From Thermodesulfobacteriota bacterium (GTDB lineage: Bacteria > Desulfobacterota > Syntrophorhabdia > Syntrophorhabdales > JANXAF01): DNA of 64,000 nt. A model generated the notes under the pieces. That model had not been told where the DNA came from. It saw only the letters and a program-made list of their open reading frames with translations, and searched no databases. The position numbers and the translations under genes are program-made. This document shows positions 43,905 through 53,188 of this stretch, one piece after another. How positions within the stretch are numbered: position 1 is the stretch's first letter; each line of letters begins with the position of its first letter. The DNA lies in the NCBI GenBank assembly GCA_025062045.1, contig JANXAF010000005.1:81155-145154 (forward strand), read 5' to 3'.

Positions 43905-45854
43905 CTAAATCCTCATCCCCAGTCGATAGCCGTCATGGATGGCGTTATGTAGCCTCCTTGGCCTTTTTGCATCGCCTATAAGATAAAACTCAATTCCTTT
44001 AGCCTCAAAGTCCCTCTTTAGCTCTTCAAAAAGGCCAAGGGCTCCTTCTCTTACTGTGTTTATTACTGTTGCGCCCTCAACTTCTACTTCTTGCGCATTT
44101 TGCGCAACCAAAAGACCCCCTCTTTTGAAAGAATAGCTCTTTGCTCCAAGCAAAACCCTCACTTTTTTTTCTTTCAAAAATCTTACCATTTTCCAGAGAT
44201 AAAAAGGGTTGACATCCCTTCCCAAACGGTCGTCGCTCTCTATGATTGTTAAATCGTGCAAATTCTGCCTTAAAAGGTAGATTGCGAGGGCAAGTCCTAA
44301 TCCTCTACCTCCGAGTATTATTACTTTTCCTTGAGGTTTTGCACCTTTTTCAAAGATATCTTCCGGTGTAAGGACTTCAATATCACGAGTCTCGAGCATT
44401 TTGAACCGAGCTCCGCCTGAATAAACGATAACATCGAAGTTATCTACTTCAGTCTTTTTTGAAAACTCTTTTCCAGTTAGTATCTTGACACCCGATTTCA
44501 CACACTGGCGGTGAAGATAATCGACAACCCTTAAAAGTTCCTCTTCACCTTCTGCGACCTTCGCGGCAAAAAGAAGACTTCCCCCTACTTTTTCTCTTTT
44601 TTCAAAGATTGTGACATCATGCCCTCTTTTTGCGGCAACATCAGCAAACTGAAGACCGGATGGTCCTCCTCCTATTACAAGTACTCTCTTTTTCTTTTTC
44701 GTTCTTTCAAATCCGTAGTATCCCCATTCTGGTTCCCTCTCATGACCCAAAGACGGTCTAACCGTACACATTATCGGCTCGTGATAGTAGAGTCTCACAA
44801 AACACAGATTACATGCTATGCACGGTATTATCTCATCTTCCCTTAACTCCTTTGCCTTGTTCGGCAAATTCGGATCGGCTATCATCGGTCTACACACTTC
44901 CCAGAAGTCTATCTTGCCTTCTGCAATAGCCCTTTCTGGAATCTGCGGTAAGAATTGTCTAAATGCCATCATAACTGGTATCTTTACCCTTTTCTTTACC
45001 TCCTCTGCCACATAAAGCCACTTCCCCATTGGCACATCTCTAGTAATTACCGGGATTGAAGATTCGTGCCACCCCACAGTTACGCTTAAATAGTCTGCAC
45101 CTGCTTCCTCGGCTATTTTGAAAGTCTCCAAACTCTCTTCAAATGTGTTGCCGCCTCTATCGTCCAAAAGTTCTAGTCCGCAAAGTCTGATTCCACAAGG
45201 TACTTTTTCTCCAACCTCGGCTTTTATTCCCTGAATTATCTCAACCATAAGTCTGCATCTTTGCCGGATATCACCACCGTATTCATCTTCCCTTTTATTC
45301 GTATACTTCGAAATAAATGTGGAGATGAGATAGCCGACGATTCCCGAGATTTCGATCATATCGAATCCAGCTTTAACTGCCCTCCTGGCCGCTTTTATAT
45401 GATCGTCAATTGTTCTCTTTATATCCTCCTTCGTCATGACTTTAGGTTCCTTAAAGTACGAGAGTCTCTGAGGAACATACGAGGGCATAAGGCAATAATC
45501 TAGATCCACGCCTCCCTCTCTACCGCAGTGCATTATCTGAAGGCAGGCTAAAGCTCCGTTCTTCTTTATGACTTCTGCGAGGCGGGAGAGTCCGGGGATG
45601 AATTTGTCGTGATATATTGCAAGCATCCCTTTAAAGCCTTTCCCTTCTCCTTTTTCGTCAGGATACGCGCCTTGAGTCGTGACAATTCCTGCACCACCCT
45701 TTGCCTGAGCTTCCATATAAGCAATTTCCCTCTCACTCACGTAACCATCAGCGTATGGAAAGTTCGTCTCAGTCGCCGCGTACTTTATCCGATTCTTTGT
45801 GACAAGGTTTCCTATTTTTCCAGGTGAAAATAAATGTGGGTACTTAACGTGCAT
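43905..45854 (-). CDS. NADH:flavin oxidoreductase / 2,4-dienoyl-CoA reductase-like enzyme
   Basis: A 649-residue three-domain enzyme. The N-terminal FMN TIM barrel (about 1-350) starts FSPGKIGNLVTKNRIKYAA and has the active-site region YLSVTVGWHES. A [4Fe-4S] site follows (CIACNLCFVRLYYHEPIMC). The C-terminal FAD/NAD(P) domains begin VLVIGGGPSGLQFADVAAKRG. This is the layout of E. coli FadH, BaiCD/BaiH and trimethylamine dehydrogenase. Likely reaction: reduction of an enone or dienoyl-CoA. It is followed immediately by a ferredoxin. Confidence 0.87.
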   Translation of the reverse strand: MHVKYPHLFSPGKIGNLVTKNRIKYAATETNFPYADGYVSEREIAYMEAQAKGGAGIVTTQGAYPDEKGEGKGFKGMLAIYHDKFIPGLSRLAEVIKKNGALACLQIMHCGREGGVDLDYCLMPSYVPQRLSYFKEPKVMTKEDIKRTIDDHIKAARRAVKAGFDMIEISGIVGYLISTFISKYTNKREDEYGGDIRQRCRLMVEIIQGIKAEVGEKVPCGIRLCGLELLDDRGGNTFEESLETFKIAEEAGADYLSVTVGWHESSIPVITRDVPMGKWLYVAEEVKKRVKIPVMMAFRQFLPQIPERAIAEGKIDFWEVCRPMIADPNLPNKAKELREDEIIPCIACNLCFVRLYYHEPIMCTVRPSLGHEREPEWGYYGFERTKKKKRVLVIGGGPSGLQFADVAAKRGHDVTIFEKREKVGGSLLFAAKVAEGEEELLRVVDYLHRQCVKSGVKILTGKEFSKKTEVDNFDVIVYSGGARFKMLETRDIEVLTPEDIFEKGAKPQGKVIILGGRGLGLALAIYLLRQNLHDLTIIESDDRLGRDVNPFYLWKMVRFLKEKKVRVLLGAKSYSFKRGGLLVAQNAQEVEVEGATVINTVREGALGLFEELKRDFEAKGIEFYLIGDAKRPRRLHNAIHDGYRLGMRI

Positions 45855-45862
45855 GGGCTATA

Positions 45863-45890
45863 ATTATCACGCATAGAATTTTCTAGTCAA
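45863..45890 (-). promoter_or_regulatory. Sigma70-type promoter for the flavin oxidoreductase
   Basis: TTGACT (45885-45890) and GATAAT (45863-45868) with a 16-bp spacer on the minus strand. The transcript would begin only a few bases before the ATG, that is, nearly leaderless. Confidence 0.45.
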
Positions 45891-45912
45891 GATAAGTTTA
45901 TAGATCCCTCCC

Positions 45913-45941
45913 TTGACACACGAAGGGCTATAAGGTAACAT
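45913..45941 (+). promoter_or_regulatory. Sigma70-type promoter for yedF-DUF3343
   Basis: Perfect TTGACA (45913-45918), 17-bp spacer, TAACAT (45936-45941). The leader is about 100 nt. It contains a short palindrome GGCCGGTCGGCC (46005-46016). Confidence 0.6.
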
Positions 45942-46049
45942 AAGAGGTCGTGGATAAACCAAAGCACCAACAATTTGCTCCCCTTAGCAATATTTGTTTC
46001 TAGAGGCCGGTCGGCCCAAATATTCAAAAGCACAAAATGGAGGTCAGAG

Positions 46050-46637
46050 ATGGCTTTTCAAGTGGATGCAAGAGGTCTTGGCTGCCCTGAACCTTTAATC
46101 CTTACGAAAAACGCAATCGAAAAGCACGATGAGGTGGAGGTTCTTTTAGACAGTCCTTCCGCTTTGGAGAACATAAAACGGATGGCCCTTGATAAAAAAC
46201 TGGAGATAAAGGTAAGTGAGGAAAACGGAACATACAGGGTATTGATAGTAAAACCAAAGACAGAGGATGCAAAACCTGAGACCGTACCGGAAAACCAAGA
46301 TAAAAATACCGTTCTTGTTATTACATCCCAGGCGATGGGAAGAGGCGATGAAGAACTGGGCAAGGTCCTTATGCGGGCCTTCCTTCATACAGTTTCAGAA
46401 ATCGAAAAGAAGCCCGAAAAAATCGTCCTTTACAATGAAGGGGTCATTCTTGCCAAAAAAGATTCGTCATGTTTGGAAGAACTAAAAACCTTGGAGAGAC
46501 AAGGTGTGGAGATAATACTTTGCGGTACTTGCGTGAACTACTTCAAAATTAAAGAAGATATTCGAGTGGGTAGGATCTCTAACATGTACGAGATAGTGGA
46601 AGCTCTTTTTTCCGCCAAAAGGATCCTCTATCCATGA
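46050..46637 (+). CDS. yedF: YedF-like protein (TusA domain + DsrE-like domain), selenium-metabolism associated
   Basis: A 195-residue fusion. The N-terminal TusA/SirA domain starts VDARGLGCPEPLILTKNAI, with the conserved CPEP cysteine. The C-terminal DsrE-like domain contains VLVITSQAMGRGDEELG and ILCGTCVNYF. This two-domain form is the YedF family that co-occurs with selenium use in anaerobes; a direct biochemical role is not established. GGAGG before the ATG at 46050 decides the start over the longer open frame. It shares ATGA with the next gene. Confidence 0.85.
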   Translation: MAFQVDARGLGCPEPLILTKNAIEKHDEVEVLLDSPSALENIKRMALDKKLEIKVSEENGTYRVLIVKPKTEDAKPETVPENQDKNTVLVITSQAMGRGDEELGKVLMRAFLHTVSEIEKKPEKIVLYNEGVILAKKDSSCLEELKTLERQGVEIILCGTCVNYFKIKEDIRVGRISNMYEIVEALFSAKRILYP

Positions 46638-46849
46638 GTTACTGCTACGTACTTTTAAGCTCCATAAATTATGTTTTGGCTGCTGAAAAGATAATCAAGG
46701 AGCTAAAAATACCTTATAGCATCGTTCCTGTCCCAAGAGAGCTAAGTTCAGATTGTGGCGTGTGCATAAGAATTCGCGAAAGTGATAAAAACGTAGTCGA
46801 ATCTCTCTTATTAGCCAGATTTGAAGATGTAAGAATCGAGAAAAAGTAA
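46634..46849 (+). CDS. DUF3343 small protein (putative Se/S carrier)
   Basis: A 71-residue protein, YVLLSSINYVLAAEKIIKEL... with CGVCIRI in the second half. The pattern (a strand-helix start and a CGxC-type pair) is that of DUF3343, which is often encoded next to yedF and proposed as a selenium or sulfur carrier. Translation is coupled by the four-base overlap with yedF. Function is unproven. Confidence 0.75.
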   Translation: MSYCYVLLSSINYVLAAEKIIKELKIPYSIVPVPRELSSDCGVCIRIRESDKNVVESLLLARFEDVRIEKK

Positions 46850-46973
46850 GTGAGATTCCCTACGAAGGTTTGATGAATTTCTTAAACTTGGCAGGGATCT
46901 GATTGAAGGCACTTGATATCTATACCAAGATACCCTTGCATCTTCCTTTTACAGTGATGTAAGATTAGAAAAA

Positions 46974-47058
46974 GCCGGAGTGGTGGAACTGGAAGACGCG
47001 CCGGACTCAAAATCCGGTGGAGCCTAGCTCCGTGCGGGTTCAATCCCCGCCTCCGGCA
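46974..47058 (+). tRNA. tRNA-Leu (anticodon CAA)
   Basis: Acceptor arms GCCGGAG and CTCCGGC pair fully. The anticodon stem CCGGA/TCCGG closes loop CTCAAAA, giving anticodon CAA. A long class II variable arm (GGAGC-CTA-GCTCC) and T-arm GCGGG-TTCAATC-CCCGC complete the leucine tRNA. The discriminator is A and CCA is not encoded, so a CCA-adding enzyme is needed. Confidence 0.95.
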
Positions 47059-47213
47059 TATCATTAAAAAACTAGGTCTCTTTTTGGAGCTTTTTTACAT
47101 AAAGTTTAAGTTATCCTCGATTATCTCGAAAATAGATCATCTTGAATTCGAGCCAAACTTTTAAGTAAAATAAGATCGGTCTGATTTTTCTGATATTATT
47201 GAAGAGTATCGTC

Positions 47214-47504
47214 ATGGTTAGGTACAGCAAAATTAAATGCCATCGTGGAACTGATCAAGAATTCACTGGGTCTTTAAGGATTGAATCCCTTGTCACAATC
47301 GATGAGAGGGGTCAGATGGTTCTTCCAAAAGAGATAAGGGAGAAAGCAGACATAAGGCCCGGTGATAAACTCGTTGTCATTACCTTCGAGAAGGGTGGCG
47401 AAGTATGCTGCATATCGCTTATTAAGGCGAGCAGCTTTGCTGACATGGCAAAGGACATGATAGGCCCTTTGATTGGAGGAATATTAAAAAAAGGAGGCAA
47501 ATAA
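47214..47504 (+). CDS. AbrB/SpoVT-family protein
   Basis: A 96-residue protein with the swapped-hairpin AbrB motif (LVTIDERGQMVLPKEIREKA, then IRPGDKLVVI). A C-terminal tail follows, with EVCCISLIKAS and a glycine-rich KDMIGPLIGGILKKGG. It lies five bases before arsM and is likely its regulator or partner. Similar AbrB-like proteins occur beside arsM and hgcAB genes in anaerobes, but I cannot confirm that subgroup here. GAAGAG eight bases upstream supports this ATG; an in-frame TTG at 47199 is the alternative. Confidence 0.75.
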   Translation: MVRYSKIKCHRGTDQEFTGSLRIESLVTIDERGQMVLPKEIREKADIRPGDKLVVITFEKGGEVCCISLIKASSFADMAKDMIGPLIGGILKKGGK

Positions 47505-47508
47505 AAGG

Positions 47509-48288
47509 ATGGAGAGATCAAATCTAAAAGAAATAGTGAAAACCGCGTACGGTAAGATTGCAAAAGAGGCTTCATCTTGTTGCGGTCAACACTCGGGGTG
47601 TTGTGGAAATCCGGACTTCCAAAAAGAGATTTATCGAAAAACAGGTTATTCGGAAGAGGATCTAGCCCAGGTACCTCAAGAAGCGAATCTCGGACTTGGT
47701 TGCGGGAATCCTTCTTTATACGCAGGATTAAGGGAAGGTGAAAAAGTATTAGATATAGGATCAGGAGCTGGATTCGACTGCTTTCTCGCATCAAAAATGG
47801 TGGGAAGGACGGGTAAAGTAATAGGGGTCGATATAACAAAAGAGATGGTAAATAAAGCAAAAGCCATCGCAAAAAAGGAAGGATATGATAACGTCGAATT
47901 CATCGTCGGAGACATGGAGAGTCTCCCAATCTCAGAAAACTCCATTGATGTTGTCATTTCAAACTGTGCTATAAACCTTTCCACTGATAAGGGGCGTGTC
48001 TTTGCCGAAGTCTATAGAATCGTAAAACCTGGCGGAAGAATAGCTATATCTGATACTGTGCTTTCAAAAGAACTTCCAGATTCCGTGAAAAATTCGATCG
48101 ATGCTTACATTTCTTGCGTATCTGGGGCATTGATGAGGGAGGAATATTTAAGGATTTTGAAAGATAGCGGATTTTGTGACGTAAAGATAATCGAGGAGAG
48201 CTTCTTTTCTCAAGGAGAGTTTACGCCCGATAGTGTCTCTTCTTTGAGGAGTATAAGCGTTTTGGCCTTCAAACCGAAAGAAGGCTAG
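47509..48288 (+). CDS. arsM: Arsenite S-adenosylmethionine methyltransferase
   Basis: A 259-residue class I methyltransferase. The SAM motif is VLDIGSGAGFDCFLA, and motif II falls in VEFIVGDMESLP. The ArsM-type cysteines are present: a CCGQHSGCCG cluster near the N-terminus, a Cys in GLGCGNPS and one in SNCAINLS, and one in ISCVSGAL. ArsM methylates As(III) for detoxification or volatilisation. It sits directly behind the AbrB-like gene. Confidence 0.87.
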   Translation: MERSNLKEIVKTAYGKIAKEASSCCGQHSGCCGNPDFQKEIYRKTGYSEEDLAQVPQEANLGLGCGNPSLYAGLREGEKVLDIGSGAGFDCFLASKMVGRTGKVIGVDITKEMVNKAKAIAKKEGYDNVEFIVGDMESLPISENSIDVVISNCAINLSTDKGRVFAEVYRIVKPGGRIAISDTVLSKELPDSVKNSIDAYISCVSGALMREEYLRILKDSGFCDVKIIEESFFSQGEFTPDSVSSLRSISVLAFKPKEG

Positions 48289-48334
48289 TTATTAAGTAAA
48301 GGACTCTACCATCGTTATTCTAGTTACGGAATCG

Positions 48335-48364
48335 TTGAAGGGATCTTTTTGCTCCAGTTATAAT
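48335..48364 (+). promoter_or_regulatory. Sigma70-type promoter for gltX-smc
   Basis: TTGAAG (48335-48340), an 18-bp spacer and a perfect TATAAT (48359-48364). The leader before the gltX ATG is about 14 nt and contains the ribosome-binding site GCGAGG. Confidence 0.6.
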
Positions 48365-48384
48365 CACAGAAAGCGAGGTTGCTT

Positions 48385-49779
48385 ATGGTAAGAACAAGAT
48401 TCGCACCGAGCCCTACTGGTTATCTTCACATAGGCGGGGCAAGGACCGCCCTTTTTAACTACCTCTTTGCTCGGCATGAAAAGGGAAAGATGATTTTGAG
48501 AATTGAGGATACAGACGTTCAAAGATCGAAAAAAGAGTATACAGAGGACATAATAGAAGGACTCACATGGTTGGGAATAGAATGGGATGAAGGTCCGTAT
48601 TTTCAGAGGGAAAGGCTTGAGGAGTACAAAAAATTTGCGTACATCTTACTTCAAAGAGGGCTCGCTTATAGGTGCTATTGTCCACCTGAGCTACTTGAGG
48701 AGAAGAGGAAAAATGCCATAAAGGAAGGCAAAAAACCGTCCTACGATAGGACTTGCAGGGACAAAAATCTCGATTTTGGGGACAGGCCATTTGTAATCAG
48801 GTTCAAAACCCCACTTACAGGAAATGTTACCTTCGAAGATATAATTCGAGGCAGAATCACGTTCCAATGCGAAGAACTCGACGATCTCATAATTCTAAGA
48901 AGCGACAATACACCAACCTATAACTTCACAGTCGTAGTCGATGATGCCCTCATGGGCATAACCCATGTCATCAGAGGCGACGACCACATAAACAATACAC
49001 CGAGGCAAATCCTCATATACGAGGCCTTAGGCTTTAGAATTCCAGAATTCGCACACGTTCCCATGATTCTGGGAAAAGACAGGACAAAGTTAAGTAAACG
49101 GCACGGAGCGGTCTCTCTCTTAGAATACAGGAGGGAGGGTTTTTTGCCCGAAGCATTAGTCAACTACATAGCGAGACTCGGATGGGCCTATAAAGATCAA
49201 GAAATTTTCACAAAAGAAGAGCTTATAGAAAAGTTTGAACTAAAAGATGTTGGAAAATCTCCTTCTGTCTTCGATTTAGAAAAACTCATCTGGCTTAATA
49301 GCCATTACATACGTACCTTGCCTTTAGAGCTTATATCGACTCGTCTACTACCCTTTCTTTTGGAACTGGGAATAGATGTAAAGGATCGAGATTACTTACT
49401 GAAAGTCGTACGCACTCTAAATACAAGGGCCAAGACTCTAAAAGAGATGGCCCATATGGCATACTTCTACTTTAAAGACGACTACGACTTCGAAAAAGCC
49501 GCAAAGGAAAAGTACTTCACCCAAAAGGGAAAGGAGGTCCTCCTCTTTTTCCTTGAGAGTTTTGAGAGCATAGAAACTATAAGCGAGGATGGCCTCAGAG
49601 ACATATTTGGAAAGGTATCGAGCGAGTTTGGGATTAAGCTTGTAGATGCGGTTCAGATTGTAAGGCTTGCAATTTCAGGTAGGCTCGCAACTCCTGGTAT
49701 CTTTGAGGTCATAGAGATTCTTGGGAAGGAAGAGACGAAAAAGAGAGTCAAAAGGGCAATAGCGGAGATCGATGGATGA
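48385..49779 (+). CDS. gltX: Glutamate--tRNA ligase
   Basis: A 464-residue class I synthetase charging tRNA-Glu (and possibly tRNA-Gln). The HIGH motif is HIGG (15-18) in FAPSPTGYLHIGGARTA; the KMSKS motif is KLSKRHG. Zinc-type cysteines CYC and a third Cys about 24 residues later lie in the insertion. The helical C-terminal anticodon-binding part is present. GCGAGG upstream chooses the ATG at 48385 over a TTG two codons earlier. Its stop overlaps the smc start (ATGA). Confidence 0.95.
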   Translation: MVRTRFAPSPTGYLHIGGARTALFNYLFARHEKGKMILRIEDTDVQRSKKEYTEDIIEGLTWLGIEWDEGPYFQRERLEEYKKFAYILLQRGLAYRCYCPPELLEEKRKNAIKEGKKPSYDRTCRDKNLDFGDRPFVIRFKTPLTGNVTFEDIIRGRITFQCEELDDLIILRSDNTPTYNFTVVVDDALMGITHVIRGDDHINNTPRQILIYEALGFRIPEFAHVPMILGKDRTKLSKRHGAVSLLEYRREGFLPEALVNYIARLGWAYKDQEIFTKEELIEKFELKDVGKSPSVFDLEKLIWLNSHYIRTLPLELISTRLLPFLLELGIDVKDRDYLLKVVRTLNTRAKTLKEMAHMAYFYFKDDYDFEKAAKEKYFTQKGKEVLLFFLESFESIETISEDGLRDIFGKVSSEFGIKLVDAVQIVRLAISGRLATPGIFEVIEILGKEETKKRVKRAIAEIDG

Positions 49780-52700
49780 GGCTTATAAAGGTCGAACTTA
49801 TAGGCTTTAAATCCTTCTGCGAAAAAACGGTCCTCTATTTCGATAAAGGCATAACCTCTATCGTTGGTCCTAATGGATCTGGAAAGAGTAACATAGTTGA
49901 CGCCATTCTTTGGACGCTAGGGGAAAGAGGGACAAAAAGCTTAAGGATAAAAGAGATGGAGGATGTCATATTCCATGGGAGTAATGGGAAAAGAAGTGTA
50001 AACATGGCAGAGGTTACCATTCTTTTTAGTGACGAAAACGACGAGTATTCCATAAAAAGAAGGATTTTTAGGGATGGAACAAGCGAATATTTCATTAACG
50101 GAAACCAGGTGAGACTAAAGGATATCCAGGACTTTTTTTTGGGTAGCGGAATAGGACCCTTAGGTTACGCCATAATTGAGCAGGGTCGAATCGAAAGTTT
50201 CGTGCATATGAAACCCCAAGAGAGAAAAATCATTATCGAAGAAGCAGGAGGAATAACGAGGTTTAAGGAAAAGAAAGAGGATGCGGTATCACGATTAGAA
50301 GAAGTGAGATCAAACCTCGAAAGGGTCGAAGATGTTTTAGGAGAGATCGAAAATTCTCTAAAAAAAGCAGAGATCGAGCTTGAAAGGTGGAAGACTTATA
50401 AAGCTCTCATGGAGAAAAAGAGTAACATTGAGAAAGATATACTTCTCTGTGGACACACAAGGCTCAAAAGAAATCTAGAAAGAATGAATGAGAGGCTCGA
50501 AAGGATAAGAAAAAAGCTTTCTGAAAAGGAGGAACAAGAGAAAAGCCTAGAAGAGATGCTTCGCATAAAGGAGGACGAGATATCCCTCAATGAGAGAAAA
50601 GCAAAAGAGATTGAGATTCTTTTGAGCACGAAAGAAAGGGACTCCATTTTAAAGTTAAAGGAGATTGAGTTAAGAAGGGAAAAGCTCAAAGAGTTGGTAG
50701 GAAAACTGAATGAGGCAAGAAAGAAGCTAGAAAATTCCACCAAAAGACTTACCGAGCTTAAAATGGAGTTAGAAACTCTTGAGTCTTCTTACGGTCATAT
50801 CTCCTTCTCACTAGAAAATAGAATCTCAAAAATGGAGAGATTAAAAAATGAGGCCACAACCATAAGAGAGGAGATTCCTGAAATAGAAACCCGCCTTGAA
50901 AGAACTAGAGGAAACCTTTTCGATGTCGTAACGAAACTTACAGAGGTCAACAATAAGTTAGTTGACCTGGAAAGGAAAATAAAAGAAAGGAAGGAAAGGC
51001 AAAGAAGGCTTAATGAAGAAAGAGCAACACTCGAAGAAAGAATTATTTCATTGAAAAAGAAGATATCTGAGCTCCGATCACAAATCGAGTCAAAAAGCGC
51101 AATTTTAGTTCAATTAGAAAAAATATCCTCTGAGCTCGAAAAGAAAATTCATGATCTACGTGGGGAAATCGCACAAAGAGAAAAAGATCTTAGCCTTATT
51201 CAAGCAGAAAAGAAAGCGAAAGAAGAGTACCTAAGAAAGCTTAAGCTTTTCAAAGAAGAAAGGGCTTCCCCAAAAAACCTCAAAAAACTTTTTGAACTTA
51301 TAAAGGGAACGGAAAGCATAAATAGGATACTGGAGACTCACTTCTTGCGGGAACTAGACTCCTATGTCGTAGAAGACAAAGAGATTATGGAGATTTTGAG
51401 CCACCTAAGAGCCGGAAATAATTACATTTTCTTTCACGAAAAAGGCATCTTCAAGAGGAAAGAGGATGGTGTAGAGGTAGAAATTCGCGTCTGTTCCGAT
51501 AAAAGAGAAGCACTAGAGCGGGTACTTAGAGGGGAGGAAGGACTATTCGCAAGTGATGACGCCCTAATAGATTCGAGGGGTCTTATTTTGATGAAAAAAG
51601 AGGAAAACTTTGATATAAAGGCTCAAAAAGAGAAAGCTAAAACAAAAGAGGAGATACTTCTACTAGAGGATAAGCTTAGATTGTGCCACGATGGGCTTTT
51701 GAGTTTACAAAATGAATGTAGGGAATTGTCTAAAGAACTTGAAACCAAAAAACAGAGGATCAAGATGTTAAACGATGAACTTACGAACTTCGATAGGGAA
51801 AGGTTAATAACGGAGGCGAGGCTTAGAGAAGCTGAGGAGAAATTAAAACGACTTTCCGAGTTTGAAAAGGAAAATCTTTTTGATGATGATGAATCTGAAC
51901 CTGAAAGGTACCAACAACTCATCCAAAAAAAAGAAACCCTGTCTAAAACCAAAGACCAGATAGAGCGGGAGATAGTCGAACTCAAAAGGACGCTAACCGA
52001 AAAAAAAGGGCTTCTCGAATCTATAAGCGAAAACTTAAAAAAGGAAGAGATCGAGATAGAGAAGGAAAGGACAATGCTTTCCACGATCGAACTAGAAAAA
52101 AAGAGTAATACCCGACAGGTTGCCGAACTCGAAGCGGTAAGGAAGACTGCGTCCAATGAAATTCAACAGTTGGAAGCCGATCTGGCTAAAGAGAATAGAT
52201 TACTTACTCAGCTACAAGCCGAGCATGAAAAATTAAAAAAGGAATGCGAGGAAAAAGAGAGGGAACTAGAAGAACTAAAAGCTCGTTTCCTGCCTTTATA
52301 TAAAGAGAGAGAAGCCATCGCCAAAGAGCTAAATAGTAAAAGGACAGAAATAGAAAAGCAAAGGGGGCACCTTTTCGAGTTGGAGAAGGAGACTCTTTTA
52401 ATCTCGGAAAAAAAGAAAGAGATAGAAGAGATAATAAGATCAAAGTTTGGCATCGACCCAAACAGAACAAAAATCGATCTGCAACCAGAATCCCAGCTCG
52501 AAAAGGAAAGACTTAAAGTAGAAAAAGAGATCGAATCTCTAGGGGAGATAAATTTCAGGGCCGAGAAGGATTACATTGAACTAAAAGAACGTATTGAGTT
52601 CCTAGAGAGACAGAAAGAGGATTTAAAAGGCGCGGCAGAATGTCTAAAAAGGACAATCTCCAAAATAGACACCGTCTCCAAAGAGATCTTTTTCGAAACC

Positions 52701-53141
52701 TTAGAGCGCATAAATGAAAAGTACAAAGCTCTAATAAAGAGACTCTTTCTTGGAGGGGATGGTTATCTAAGATATAACCCTGAGACCGACGGTGTTGAGA
52801 TGTTTGCAAGACCACCGGGAAAGAAAATAACGAAGATGGAGATGCTTTCTGGCGGAGAAAAAGCACTAGTATCTTTGGCTCTACTGCTTGCATTGATACA
52901 GGTAAATCCTCCTCCATTCTGTCTAATGGATGAGATAGATGCGCCTTTGGATGAGGCTAATCTCTCATCTCTTCTCGAGATCCTAAAAGATATGAGCAAA
53001 GAAACGCAGATCATATTCGTCACTCACAATAGGCTGACAATGGAAATCTCTAACACCATATACGGCATAACAATGGAAGAGGATGGTGTTTCAAAAGTTG
53101 TGTCAGTGAGGTTAAACAACTTTTCATCAAATTCTTTTTGA
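49776..53141 (+). CDS. smc: Chromosome segregation protein SMC
   Basis: A 1121-residue SMC ATPase for chromosome compaction. The N-terminal head has Walker A GPNGSGKSN (31-39). Two long coiled coils (about 170-500 and 625-950, very rich in Lys/Glu) flank a short hinge near 510-610. The C-terminal head has the signature LSGGEKALVSLALLLAL and Walker B CLMDEIDAPLDEAN. The hinge is shorter and less obvious than in model SMCs. It is translationally coupled to gltX; ScpA/ScpB are not in the window. Confidence 0.93.
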   Translation: MRLIKVELIGFKSFCEKTVLYFDKGITSIVGPNGSGKSNIVDAILWTLGERGTKSLRIKEMEDVIFHGSNGKRSVNMAEVTILFSDENDEYSIKRRIFRDGTSEYFINGNQVRLKDIQDFFLGSGIGPLGYAIIEQGRIESFVHMKPQERKIIIEEAGGITRFKEKKEDAVSRLEEVRSNLERVEDVLGEIENSLKKAEIELERWKTYKALMEKKSNIEKDILLCGHTRLKRNLERMNERLERIRKKLSEKEEQEKSLEEMLRIKEDEISLNERKAKEIEILLSTKERDSILKLKEIELRREKLKELVGKLNEARKKLENSTKRLTELKMELETLESSYGHISFSLENRISKMERLKNEATTIREEIPEIETRLERTRGNLFDVVTKLTEVNNKLVDLERKIKERKERQRRLNEERATLEERIISLKKKISELRSQIESKSAILVQLEKISSELEKKIHDLRGEIAQREKDLSLIQAEKKAKEEYLRKLKLFKEERASPKNLKKLFELIKGTESINRILETHFLRELDSYVVEDKEIMEILSHLRAGNNYIFFHEKGIFKRKEDGVEVEIRVCSDKREALERVLRGEEGLFASDDALIDSRGLILMKKEENFDIKAQKEKAKTKEEILLLEDKLRLCHDGLLSLQNECRELSKELETKKQRIKMLNDELTNFDRERLITEARLREAEEKLKRLSEFEKENLFDDDESEPERYQQLIQKKETLSKTKDQIEREIVELKRTLTEKKGLLESISENLKKEEIEIEKERTMLSTIELEKKSNTRQVAELEAVRKTASNEIQQLEADLAKENRLLTQLQAEHEKLKKECEEKERELEELKARFLPLYKEREAIAKELNSKRTEIEKQRGHLFELEKETLLISEKKKEIEEIIRSKFGIDPNRTKIDLQPESQLEKERLKVEKEIESLGEINFRAEKDYIELKERIEFLERQKEDLKGAAECLKRTISKIDTVSKEIFFETLERINEKYKALIKRLFLGGDGYLRYNPETDGVEMFARPPGKKITKMEMLSGGEKALVSLALLLALIQVNPPPFCLMDEIDAPLDEANLSSLLEILKDMSKETQIIFVTHNRLTMEISNTIYGITMEEDGVSKVVSVRLNNFSSNSF

Positions 53142-53188
53142 AAAATGTTATTGCCTGTGCTAATTAGTTGAAAAAAAGGAGGATTGTC

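Noticed and set aside
46005..46016. Palindrome GGCCGGTCGGCC in the yedF leader as an operator
   Set aside because: A single short GC palindrome with no second copy in the window; kept only as a note.
51623..52156. Long antisense open frames under smc and other genes
   Set aside because: They are serine-rich shadows of Lys/Glu-rich coding sequence on the opposite strand, with no ribosome-binding site or family match.
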